Shown: one piece after another, positions 43,796 to 54,300 of the stretch
How the letters are laid out: each line of letters starts with the position of its first letter
Position numbering within the stretch: position 1 is the stretch's first letter
Source: Candidatus Equimonas faecalis
GTDB taxonomy: Bacteria > Bacteroidota > Bacteroidia > Bacteroidales > Bacteroidaceae
NCBI GenBank assembly: GCA_018066245.1
Contig: JAGHRT010000052.1
Location: 1 to 57,023, forward strand
Direction: 5' to 3'
Length of the DNA: 57,023 bases
The notes under the pieces: generated by a model
What the model was told of the DNA's origin: nothing
The model's input: only the letters and a program-made list of their open reading frames with translations
Databases searched by the model: none
Translations under genes and position numbers: made by a program

Positions 43796-46700
43796 ATGAC
43801 AAAAAAGAACCTCTTTCTCTTGGCCTTCTTTGCCTTGTCCTTGATTGGGCAGGCCCAGACGGCCTACCGCGCCAAGGTGTATCCGCAGCAGCAGGAGACC
43901 TGCGGCACCGCCAGCATCTCCCATGATGGCAACACCTACACGCTGAGCAACGCGCTCTTTGCCGCCACCTTCCGCCACGAAGGCGACAAACTCTACTTCG
44001 ACGGCAGCGAGGCCCTCGGCCTGTTGGACGGCACCGAACTCTTCACCCTTCGCCTCGGCACGGAGAGCAAGGTGGTCAACGCCTCCGAGATGACGCTCGT
44101 CAGCGTGGAGGACCGCAAACTCACCGGATCCGACACTGCCGTGAAGGGTTCCCACCACTTCGACGGCGTGGAACTCGTGGCCACCTACAACTACACCTAC
44201 AAGACCAGCAAAATCACCGCCGTATGGCGTGCCGAACTGCGCGACGGCAGCCACTACCTGAAGACCGACCTCACCCTCTCTGCCGACAAGGACACGCGCT
44301 TCACCTCTATCACGCCCTTGCAGTATGAGTACAACGCCGCAGAATTCGACGCTCCTGTGGCCGGTGGCAACACCCGCGGTTCCGTCTTCCTCAACGACCA
44401 CATCTTCTTCGGCCTTGAAACTCCTATGGGCGTGCAGAGCGCTAAACTCCACGGTGAGGCCGACGGCAGCGAGTTCTCCCCCACGAGTTGGACGGAGAGC
44501 GATTTTGAGACCTTCACCGGCGCCGTTCCCGAAGGCATCACCGCCCTCGGCTACACCAACGACCAGATTATTGAAAAGCAAGGCTACGTTACCTTCGCCA
44601 AGGCCGGCGAGCAGACATTTACTTTCGTATTCAACGGCGGCAACCTCCGCCTCGACATTGCCGGCGTGGATATCGTAGAGCCCGGCACCGGCAAGGTGCT
44701 TGCCTCCGACTATCACCACGGCATCAGCGGCGGCTCGAAGATAGACAACACCTACACCCTCAACGTCCCCGAGGCCGACACTGAGTACATCCTCCGCTAT
44801 TTCGTTGAGACCAAGAGCGACGGCGACCCCCGCCGTGGCCAGAGCGCCGGCAATATCAATATCAGCACCACCGTTACCCCCTGCATCCACGAAGTGCCCC
44901 CCTCGCTCCCCCTCGTTTCCTTGCAGGGACTGTGGGAACGCGCCACCAACCTGACGAAGGACGAGCCCTGGAATGTCAGCGCTATCATCGGCCTCATCGA
45001 TGCCTCGCAGAAGCGCCGCTCCATCCTTGCCTACAGCGAGCGTGAGCGTGCCGTGCCCTGGCGTTGCTTCCCCCACTACAACTCGTGGTACGAACTCAAT
45101 ATCAACCGCAAGGACCACCCCAACCCCGCCGACAACATGAAAGTAGGCGAGACCGTCGAAGTTGTAAACCAGTGGAAGACCAACCTCTTCGACAAGTACG
45201 GCGTGAGTGTGAAGGCCTTCGTATGGGACGACGGCTGGGACCAGTACGGACTGTGGACCCCCCACGCCAGTTTCCCCAACGGCTTTATGGAGCCCGATGC
45301 CGTGGCACGTCAGATGTGCTCCGGCATAGGTTGCTGGCTCGGCCCCTGCGGCGGCTACGGCGAGAGCGGCACCGCCCGCAACAATTATTGGACAAGCCGT
45401 GGCGGACAGCACCGTCTGGGCTACGCCCCCTTCTATAAGGTGTTCAAGGATGCCTGCGCCAATATGGTGAACTCCTACGACTTCCGCTACTTCAAGTTCG
45501 ACGGCATATCCCAGCAGTACCCCCATCCCGTAGGCCCCTCCGCTCTGGAGGACTGCGAGGGCATCATCCGCGTGGAGCGCTATGTCAGGGAGAACCTGAA
45601 GGAAGACATCTTCTTCAATACCACCGTCGGCACCTGGGCCTCCCCCTTCTGGTTCCACTTCACCGATGCCGTATGGCGCGGCGCTGACGACTGGAAGCAG
45701 TACAGCAACTCCAACTCCAACAACCGTGAGGCATGGATTACCTACCGCGACGACCTCGTGCACGACTACTTCGTGAAGGAGTCCCCCTATTGCCCCATCA
45801 ACACGATGATGACCCACGGATTCATCCTCTCGAAGTATGGCGGCAGTTCCGACCGCACCTACAAGAACGCCCTCAACGAACTGCGCTGCGCCTTCGCCTG
45901 CGGCAGCGGTATGATAGAACTCTACTGCGACAGCGAACTGATGAGCAGCATCAACGGCGGCAAACTCTGGGGCGACCTGGCCGAATGCCTCAAGTGGCAG
46001 CGTGAGCAGGCCGATGTCCTGCCCGACATCCACTGGGTGGGCGGCGATCCCTGGAGCGGCCCCACCAACGATGCCAACGGTACCGGCGAGACCGCCATCT
46101 ACGGTTGGGCCTCCTGGAACGGCGTGAAAGCCACCCTCACCCTCCGCAACGGCGGCACCGGCCAGAAGTCCATCACCTTCACCCTGCGTGAATTCCTCGA
46201 CATCCCCGCCGATGTCAAGACCACCGTCACCCTCACCAAGGCCTTCGCCTCACAGGCTGCCCTCACCGGCATCACCGACGGCCAGGCCATCGACATCGAC
46301 AAGAGCATCACCCTCCGTCTGCCCGCCAACAGCGTCTATGTATGGAACGGCACCGACGGCAATGCCACTCCCGTGAAGGTGGAGAAAATCCAGTTCACCG
46401 AGCCCTCCTGCACCGTAGGCACCGGCGCCGCCGTGGCCCCCCAGCATGTCGTGCTGCCCATCGACGCCAGCAACCGCACCCTCTCCTGGACTTCCGCCGA
46501 CGAGAGCATCGCCACCGTCAAGGACGGCGCCATCATAGGCGTGAAGGAAGGCACCACCACCGTCACCGCCACTGCCAACGACCAGAGCGGAGTCAGCGCC
46601 ACCGTCAGCGTCACCGTAGTCCTCAACCTCAACAACGAACTGCAGGCCCTCGTGCGTGAAGTGCAGGCTGCCTACGACGCCAACGAGACCGTAGGCCTCG

Positions 46701-47452
46701 GCGACAACCTCATCACCAAGAACAGCCAGTTCTCTTCCAATGCCACCGAGACTTCCGAAGGCTCCATCAACAACCTCCTCGATGGCGATGCCTCTACCTT
46801 CTGGCACAGCACATGGAAGGGCGTCAGCGGCAACACCATGGACAAGCACTACCTGCAAGTAGCCCTCAGCGAGCCCATCAGCGGCAATGTGCGCTGCACC
46901 CAGATGTATCGTGCCGGAGCTTCCAACGACTTCGTGACCCGCTGCCGCGTGCAGTCCTCCACCGACGGCGAGACCTTCGCCGACGCTGCCATGCTCACCT
47001 TCGAGGGCACGCCCTCTGCCGGCGCCACGGCCACGGGCGACTTCTTCCTTGCCGACACCGCCAATCACCTCCGCTTCTGGATAAGCGAGACCACCAGCAA
47101 CCGCACCTACGGACACTTCGGCGACTTCCAACTCAACCTCGTCGTGCGCGATGCTGCCAACGCTACGCATCCCGATGCCGCCCAGGCCCTCCTCGCCGCC
47201 CTCGCCGAGGCCCGCAGCGTGAAGACCGCCACCAACGCCGACATCGACGCCCTCCAGCAAGCCTACGAAGCCTACCTTGCCGCCCTGAACGGCGGAGAGA
47301 CCGGCATCGGGAATTTAGCAAAAGAGGAAATCAGCAAATTAGCCAATGAGGGCCTCTTCGACCTACAGGGTCGCAAGCTCTCCCCCAAAGGGGGAGCGGG
47401 GAGGGGGCTCCGCGGCCTCTACATCTTAGGTGGCAAGAAAGTGCTGAAGTAA
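43796..47452 (+). CDS. Large secreted glycosidase, clan GH-D-like, with Ig-like and F5/8-type domains
   Basis: A 1218-residue exported protein. Signal peptide (MTKKNLFLLAFFALSLIGQAQ); beta-rich N-domain (about 20-380); (beta/alpha)8-like catalytic region (about 390-780) with VWDDGWDQYG (near residue 476) and FKFDGI, whose Asp569 sits where GH27/GH36 enzymes have their nucleophile; C-terminal beta domain; Big_2-like Ig domain (about 860-942, ESIATVKDGAIIGVKEGTTTVTA); F5/8-type discoidin-like module (about 970-1125); and a sorting tail (FDLQGRKLSP then GLYILGGKKVLK). An alpha-galactosidase-like activity on host or plant glycans is inferred. Database relatives are sometimes called enterotoxin, which I think is a misnomer. 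Residues near the tail (NLAKEEISKLANE) derive from the octamer repeat. Confidence 0.82.
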   Translation: MTKKNLFLLAFFALSLIGQAQTAYRAKVYPQQQETCGTASISHDGNTYTLSNALFAATFRHEGDKLYFDGSEALGLLDGTELFTLRLGTESKVVNASEMTLVSVEDRKLTGSDTAVKGSHHFDGVELVATYNYTYKTSKITAVWRAELRDGSHYLKTDLTLSADKDTRFTSITPLQYEYNAAEFDAPVAGGNTRGSVFLNDHIFFGLETPMGVQSAKLHGEADGSEFSPTSWTESDFETFTGAVPEGITALGYTNDQIIEKQGYVTFAKAGEQTFTFVFNGGNLRLDIAGVDIVEPGTGKVLASDYHHGISGGSKIDNTYTLNVPEADTEYILRYFVETKSDGDPRRGQSAGNINISTTVTPCIHEVPPSLPLVSLQGLWERATNLTKDEPWNVSAIIGLIDASQKRRSILAYSERERAVPWRCFPHYNSWYELNINRKDHPNPADNMKVGETVEVVNQWKTNLFDKYGVSVKAFVWDDGWDQYGLWTPHASFPNGFMEPDAVARQMCSGIGCWLGPCGGYGESGTARNNYWTSRGGQHRLGYAPFYKVFKDACANMVNSYDFRYFKFDGISQQYPHPVGPSALEDCEGIIRVERYVRENLKEDIFFNTTVGTWASPFWFHFTDAVWRGADDWKQYSNSNSNNREAWITYRDDLVHDYFVKESPYCPINTMMTHGFILSKYGGSSDRTYKNALNELRCAFACGSGMIELYCDSELMSSINGGKLWGDLAECLKWQREQADVLPDIHWVGGDPWSGPTNDANGTGETAIYGWASWNGVKATLTLRNGGTGQKSITFTLREFLDIPADVKTTVTLTKAFASQAALTGITDGQAIDIDKSITLRLPANSVYVWNGTDGNATPVKVEKIQFTEPSCTVGTGAAVAPQHVVLPIDASNRTLSWTSADESIATVKDGAIIGVKEGTTTVTATANDQSGVSATVSVTVVLNLNNELQALVREVQAAYDANETVGLGDNLITKNSQFSSNATETSEGSINNLLDGDASTFWHSTWKGVSGNTMDKHYLQVALSEPISGNVRCTQMYRAGASNDFVTRCRVQSSTDGETFADAAMLTFEGTPSAGATATGDFFLADTANHLRFWISETTSNRTYGHFGDFQLNLVVRDAANATHPDAAQALLAALAEARSVKTATNADIDALQQAYEAYLAALNGGETGIGNLAKEEISKLANEGLFDLQGRKLSPKGGAGRGLRGLYILGGKKVLK
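47310..47348 (+). repeat. Octamer repeat fragment inside the glycosidase coding end
   Basis: AATTTAGCAAAAG, AAATCAGC and AAATTAGCC words match the intergenic octamer tracts. Bases 47333-47348 (AGCAAATTAGCCAATG) are the exact inverse of 7112-7127. The sequence encodes NLAKEEISKLANE, just before the sorting-like tail. Confidence 0.8.
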
Positions 47453-47496
47453 GTCATAGACCATAGCGGGCGCATCCGTGTGTCCCGTGATACAGG

Positions 47497-47530
47497 AAAA
47501 AGGATTGGGAACCTCTCTCAATCCTTTTTT
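47497..47530 (+). terminator. Rho-independent terminator of the glycosidase gene
   Basis: AAAGGATTG (47499-47507) pairs with CAATCCTTT (47519-47527), followed by a T-run. It lies 46 bp after the stop. Confidence 0.9.
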
Positions 47531-48040
47531 ATATTACTCAAGTATCGCAAGCTTTGTTTTGGCTGGAAGCCAGCAGGCTCTACAACGCAGGGCTTCAGCC
47601 CTACCATATTTGTGTGGAATGTCCATTTCACGCGTCGAGTGCGTCGATTGCATCACCTCCCGCCTGTTGTTCTGCCGTGATGCGGCTGCCGCAACGTGCC
47701 CAACACCTCATTGTTCACTGTTCACTTCCCCCTACCTGCGGCAGGCCGTACCCATGTTGCAGAAGGGGAGAATGGGCTGAAAGCCCTATGGTGTGTAGCA
47801 CAGGGCAGAGCGACCGAAGGGAGCGCCGCCCTGGGGGTATGCCCATCTGTCTGGCCGCCGCAACGCGGCAATGGGTGTATCACGGCTCGTCATCCTACCA
47901 TGTGGGTGCCCCCTACCTACGGCGGCGGTCGCAGGTGCGACAACCAATACTCTCCACTCCCTCATTGTTCACTTATTAACTGTTCACTGTTCACTTATTA
48001 ACCTGCGGCAACGCCTTACAACGGCATCGGACATGGTACA
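47531..48040. other. Gene-free mosaic of palindromes between convergent genes
   Basis: About 500 bp without a convincing gene. It contains nested palindromes: TGGCTGGAAGCCAGCA, GGGCTTCAGCCC, CTGCGGCAGG, and an AGGGC...GCCCT pair around 47802-47835. TTCACT/CTCATT runs occur at 47706-47725 and 47955-48000, as at 375-443. Several overlapping short frames on the + strand have translations typical of such spacers (Ser/Phe/Thr runs) and are not called. Confidence 0.7.
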
Positions 48041-48076
48041 AAAAAAAGGCCACGCATTTCTGCGCGGCCTTTTTTA
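48041..48076. terminator. Bidirectional terminator between small protein gene and mosaic spacer
   Basis: AAAAAAAGGCC-ACGCA (48041-48055) pairs with TGCG-CGGCCTTTTTT (48061-48075). It has A-run and T-run on both sides, so it can terminate on either strand; for the minus strand it lies 20 bp after the stop of the 57-residue gene. Confidence 0.9.
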
Positions 48077-48095
48077 TAGAGAGTGTGTAGGGTAT

Positions 48096-48269
48096 TTACT
48101 TGTCGTCTTCTGACCAGTTGTTCCAGATACCTTCATCGTGGCGGGTGAGGACGTCGTCGTAACCAGCCTCTTCGTCAGTTTTGGGCATGCTGATGTCCAG
48201 CAGGGGACTTTCGGTGGACAGGTCAATAAAACGTGTGCGGGGGGAAAGATATGTCTTTTTCATTTTCAT
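48096..48269 (-). CDS. Small protein of 57 residues downstream of the sialidase
   Basis: I read this on the minus strand from ATG 48269 to TAA 48096. It starts MKMKKTYLSPRTRFIDLST, then an acidic middle (ESPLLDISMPKTDEEAGYDD) and ends in GIWNNWSEDDK. A second Met two codons on (48263) could also start it. It lies 41 bp after the sialidase stop and is followed by a strong terminator, so it looks like the last gene of that transcript. Small proteins with a KKTYLSP-like start are common in Bacteroidales, and I know no function. There is no hydrophobic signal peptide; a cytoplasmic or leader-like role is possible. Confidence 0.75.
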   Translation of the reverse strand: MKMKKTYLSPRTRFIDLSTESPLLDISMPKTDEEAGYDDVLTRHDEGIWNNWSEDDK

Positions 48270-48310
48270 AATCTTTTTATTTTGATTCTTGAATACTTCG
48301 ATTTCTCGAA

Positions 48311-51300
48311 TTACTTAAACATTACTTTCTTACCGTTAATCACATTAACCTGACCCTTCACGGCCTTATTGAGGCGATGGCCCTGGAGGTCGTAGATTTC
48401 GGCATCGGTGGCTTCACCGTTCAGAGCCTTGATAGCCTCAACGATGTCACCGAAGGAGAACTGCATGCACTCGGTAGAAGTGGAAGGTTCGTAGTTGGAG
48501 AACCAGATAGCTTTGCCTTTAGGCAGGTAGGTTTCGGTCTCCTTGTACTTGTAGTAGCCTATTACGCCGTTCTTTCTGGCAAGCACATAGGCCGTGCCTT
48601 CGTAGTTCTCCTTGAACGTTGCCCACGAGCCTTCTTCCTTCACTACCAAGGGATTCTCGGTGCTGCCCACGAAGACGTTGTCCTCGCAAGGCGTAACGTC
48701 ATCAGGATCGGCAGGAGCGGGGAGTACGAGAGGCATATTAGCTGCATCATCGGGATCAGTATCCACTCCTTGATCGGGAGTGTAGAGGATATAGCCGCCT
48801 GCTGCTACCGCTTCGTGATTTTCGTTCACCTTCGTCAGTATGAGGATGCCGTCGTTTTCAACGCTGGTGGCACGATAAGCCTCTACGCCATCGGGGAATA
48901 CCATGGGATAGGGCAGCCAGATGGAAGCATAGCCACCATTGTGGTCATCGGGGTTGCCTACAGCGAACTTGGGCTTGTTGTAGGGGTATTCTACAGGTAT
49001 CAGTTCAATGGCAGAGGTGGCAATGTCATTCATGTAGGCATGATCAGCGGAGGTGCTCCACGTCTTGTTTGCTTCATCAAAGGTTATCACCTTACCGTCA
49101 GTGCCAGTAACTGAGAATGCTCCATAGCGATAGAGACAAGCATTGGTAATGTCTTTGCCCTCTGCTGCCATCATTGTCTCCAACTTGAGGGCATTGTTCT
49201 CTTCGGAATAAGTGCCGCTCATTGAATAGGCTACATCGCTATGGTTTTGGAGATAGTGGGGACCACTATTTTCAACGCCATCAACCTTGTTATTATTGGA
49301 GACGAACAGGGCATTGCAATCGGTATCGTCAGTGCTACCCATTACAAAGACATCTGCTTCTTCTTCATTAGCTGTCACGGAACCATCGTTCTTAAGGTAG
49401 TACTTGGTTTTTTCCGTGTAATCGTTACCGCGGACAGCAATATGGAAGGCTTCGCCAGGGGCAGGCTGAACAAGTTCAAGGGTCTGGACATAGTCGTTCA
49501 AGCGACCAAGAATATACTTGTTCATGAAATACTCAACATCGCACCATGCCTGCATGTCATGTAAGCTCATTTCTCCCGCCAAATAAGAGGGATAAAGCCA
49601 TTCACTTGCCATTTGCATCATCTGCATTATGCCTGTTTCATCATTATCAATGAAATCTTGGTTCACTTCTGTGCAATAGCCAGGCATACCAACATGTTTG
49701 TTAAGTATTTCGTAAGACCTATCAAACACCTCGGCTATACGATCCACATCCTGTTGAGAATAATAATAAGCATTTGCGATTCCGCCGTCCAAATTATAAG
49801 GGTTCTCTAACTCCGCACCGATCCAATTCGTTCCGTCAGGAGAGGGCTGACCTATTACATTTTGGGAATAACCAAAATCTTCCTTGGAGGGGAGCACAGC
49901 TCCTTTTTGGAACGTAAAGAATCCTCCATGATGAGCAGCATTGTTGTTGCCGGGGTATGTCATCCATGCTTCAGGGAAAGGTACAAAGGCACCGAAAATG
50001 GCATACTCCACCTCTACAGGTACAATATAGCCTGTATATTCCTCAAATTCCCAGTTCTTTTCGCTGACATCCACATGGTCCAGTTCCTCGGCTCCTGCGC
50101 TGGCCTTGTAGCCAGTGCCTTCACCGTTGTGAAGGGTGATGGTATTTACACCGGCCTGTGACTCAATATGCCATACATAGCCGTTGTCAAATGCCACTTT
50201 AGTACCGCTCTGGGTGTAGTCGCAGTTCTGGCAGTCGTTGTAGAGATATTTACCAGTCTCGGTGTCCTTGATGTAGTAATAACCTGTGGCAGGTACTGCG
50301 TGGCTGGCCGTAGCACTGATCGTGATGGTGGTGCCACTGATGTTAATAACTGCAGAGAGGCCGGAGGTGATGCCCGAGACACTGAGGTTGTTAGGCTTGA
50401 GGGCAACGTCGCTCTTCACTACGAGGTATCCGCCATTGCCCTGAGCCGTTGTGGTGAGGCAATTGCCTGCCGTACCCGTGTAGCTTACATTAGCACCATT
50501 GGCTTCTACTACGACATCGTAAACCGTGTAGCCGGTAATTTCTTCAAGGATGTAATTGAATGACCAAGTATTAGTACCTTGCAGCTGGTTAGAGCCGGAA
50601 ATCGTGTTTTTGTTATATCTACCGTTAAAATTGACATTGGTGTTTGCCTGTACAACATAAGTGCGGTAGTCATTGGTATTGGCAACACCTACCATTCCGA
50701 AATAACCTTCTTTGAAAGGAGTTCCGTCCCAAGTAACGCCACCTTGAAGTTGTGTAGAGCTGGTGAGGAATGCCATAGGGACAGCATCGTTGCCCACGCC
50801 ACCTCCATAAGTGAAGTAGCCGTTGCCTTCTACAGTTCCAAGCTTGTACAAGGGAGCAAGTCCTGCTTTGTTTTCGTGGGTTGTAGAGAGGAACACGAAA
50901 GTCTGAGGCGTAGCACTTTCAGCACCGCCCTGCATAGAATTGCCATTGCGGACGAGGGGCAATAATACATCATCAGCGAAAGCGCCCTTGATGGTGTAGA
51001 GGTGATGGTCTTGAATCGTGAAAGCTTCAATGCTCTGCACCTTGTAAGCTACTGAGATCTCAGCAACGGGCACGGGGTCAGGAAGCACCTCGCTTTCGGT
51101 GGCAGGAATAGTTGTGAATGTACCTTGGGGAATAGTGAGTGTCCAAGTGCCATCTGCCATACCAGTGGTGGGGAAGGTTATCTCATACTCGCCGGTATCT
51201 TCGTTGAGCGTGATGCCGGTAGCATTGATATTTTCCTCACCTTCCTTGCTGAGTGTAGGCACATATTCATGCATCTCGTTCTCAGTCAATTCAGGGATGT

Positions 51301-54300
51301 CATCAGTGGGGAACATAACCTTCACCGTAGTAAGGTCAGCAGGCTGAACCGTATTAATGGTGGCAGGAGTGATGGTGTAGGGAAGCTCAACAACGGGCTC
51401 ACCTTCGTATGTTACATAGAAGTCGGTGAATACCACACCTTCGTTATAATTGCCAGTTGAGCCATCAATGGTAATGGTAAAGCTATCGGCATTCACGTTG
51501 CTGACGACCACAGTCTGATTGTCGGCGGTGGTATTTATGGCCTTGTCGGCGGTGGTTACAACCTTGGTATTGTTACCATCAAGATTCTTCACTTTAAAGG
51601 TGTAACCGGTAATCTTATATCCGCTCTGTACGCTTACGGTCATCGTGCTCTTATAACCGATGCTGTTATTGCCCGTATTGCATACGATGCCGCTATCTGC
51701 GTAGGTATCGTTATGCGACATATTATTGACGGCACGACCACCGCCCGTTACCAAAATGGTAAATTGAGGATTGGTGTCATTGCTGAGCCACTTGTCCTTA
51801 TATGAGGATGGAGATACCGTATTGGAATAGTCACCATTGTTCTCGTAGATCTGGAAACCTTCAAGTACAGGCTCCTCAACCGTGTAATTAGCCGTAAGTT
51901 CAGGTACGGGGGTGGTGCCTACGAGGAAGGTGCCTTCGGGGATGGTGAGTTCATAGTCGCCGGCTGCGATGTCGGCATCACCGAAGTTAATGCTGAATTT
52001 GCCGGTTTCGTCGGTAGCGGAGATATTGCCTTCGATTGCACCGACGGGTGCAGCCTTGAACTTGCCGTTCTGGGCCTTCACCTGAGCAGGAGTAGAGGCC
52101 TTCGGAGTGAGGTAAGCGGTGTGGTTCTCGGTGCTGAGCTGAACCTGGGCAGCGTTATCACCCGTGAAGGTAATGGTCAGTTCGGACAACTGACTGCTGG
52201 TAACGGTAGTGTTGTCCAAGCTTATTTCAGCGGTGGGAATGTCTTCTACAACCTTCGTAAATTTGAAGTAGCAGTTGTCGTTTTCAGTGCTGCTTGTGCT
52301 GCTGGAACCTACAAAGACTACACCATTGCTCTTCCAGCCCATCCAGCGCTGGTTGCCGCCCCAAATCTTCCATTCCGTCTTGTCGTCGTTAGGAGTAAAG
52401 GTGAGATTAGCAGCCGAAGTGGCGGCTTTACAATTGTTGGCAGCATAGTACGAATCAGTCGTTCCATGGTTGAATTCCATGTGCCAATTATCGTGAGAGC
52501 CCCAGATGTAAACATAGGTGCGCTCATCGGTTTTATCATTGACCAAGCCGATGGGCCAATCTTCGGACTTACCCTTGGCATACAAGTAGTAATTTGTGTA
52601 ATTCTCATGATCAGCACCCGTGCCGCTGCCGACCTGTATCTGATACAAACCGGGAGTGAAGAAGAGGTCGTCGGGGCTCTGGAAGCCGGCGTTCAAGGCA
52701 TCGTACTTCTTCATGGTAGGATCAGCCTTGTATGCTTGGGCAAGAGCCTGGACTTCGTCGGCCTCTTCGTCGAAGTATGTGCCGACGCAAGCCGTCAGGT
52801 AAGCTGCCTTTTCAGAAGCCTTGGCAGCGTCGTTAAGGTCGTAGAACTCGTAGGCGTTATCGGTGATGGCCTCTACGCTGAACTTCTTATAGACCATGTC
52901 GTAGCCGTTGTTGTGGCTATTTTCTTCATAGAAGAAGGCGATGTCGCCGTCCTTCATCTGGCACATGGTGCTGTAGGCAGAAGTGGTGCCGCTTACCTGG
53001 AACTTCGTCCAGTCGGGAGCGAGTTCGCTGGCAGTACGATACTTAGTGAAGTCTGTCAGTTCCTTCCAGTAGATGCTCACGTTGCGGCGGTCGCTGGCTG
53101 CGGGAACAGACTGCAGGGCAATGTAGGTCTTGGTGTTGTCGCTCTTCTTCATGACGGGCACGATGAGAATCTCACCGTTGCAGCCCGTGCCGTAGCAACC
53201 GCTGTTGTTGCTGCTGGAAGTGGCCTGGGAGCCCCAGTAGCCCGTACCGTTTTCGTAGTCGGTGTAGTGGAAGATGTTGAAGATGCGGCCCGTGTCGCGG
53301 CTGCTGATGACAACGCTGCCGTCGGGCAGTTCGTCGGCCTTGGGTTCGTCGCCACCGTTGATGGCCTTCACGTCGGGCGAACCGAGGAGGTTCCAAGTTA
53401 CGCCGAAGTCGTCGGAGTACCACACGAAGTTGCACTTACCGCTCTGCATACGGGTATTGGAAGCGCAGTAAAGACGATAGTACTGACCCTTCTTGATGAT
53501 ATGGCTCTGGCTGATCTTGCCACTGCCGATGAAGAAGGCGTTCATCTTGTCACCCTGACGCTTGTCCAGCTGCTTTACGACCTGAGGGGCAAGGGTATTG
53601 AAAGAGGATTCCCAAGTTTTACCGCCGTCGCTGGAGTACCAGCGGGCCCAACCCTGGTGGTTTTCGTATGTGCCGTCGGGGAAGCTTACATTGCCGCAGC
53701 AAGAGGTAACCATCACGCTGTTGCTCTCGCGGTCGCATACAATACAAGGATCGCCGAAAGCCATGAATTCAGAGCCGTTGTCTATGCAAGCTTGGAGAGT
53801 TTCTTCTTCGCCCCATTCACCATTGGCGTACTTCTTACGCATCTTAAGGTCGAGTTTTCCATCGTGAACCACGCCAATATCTTGACCTGAGTAGCGGTAG
53901 TCGGCCACGAAGATGAGGTCGCCGTCCTTGGTCTGACCCACGGCGGGGATGCGGTAAGGCACAGAGCTATGAGCATTGTCGAATACCAATTTGTATTCAC
54001 TCTCCAAAGGCTCTGCGGCCTCGTAGGTTACATAGAAGTTGTTGAAGAGAATAGGCTTGTTGTGAGTTGCGCTGCCGGCAGTTTCCTTAATGACAATCAC
54101 GAACTCCTGTGCATTGACACCCGTCTGGCTGAAATGCTGGACAGTCGTGCCGGAGACAGTCTTTGTCGTGCCGCCAGCGGTAACGTCGATTGTATAGTCG
54201 CTGTTATCGGCCTTGCTGGCATCAAATTGGAAACCGGTAATCTTATAGCCGAAGGAAGCGGCAACGGTAAGCGTAATCTTGTAGCCTTGGCTGTCGCGGT

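Noticed and set aside
43790..46033. 747-residue open frame opposite the glycosidase
   Set aside because: Shadow of a strongly supported gene with signal peptide and motifs on the other strand.
47478..48113. Several + strand frames of 66-141 residues in the spacer after the glycosidase
   Set aside because: They overlap each other, follow palindromes and TTCACT runs, and have no plausible product.
52121..53890. 589-residue open frame opposite the sialidase propeller
   Set aside because: Shadow frame; the minus-strand frame has Asp-boxes and YRIP.
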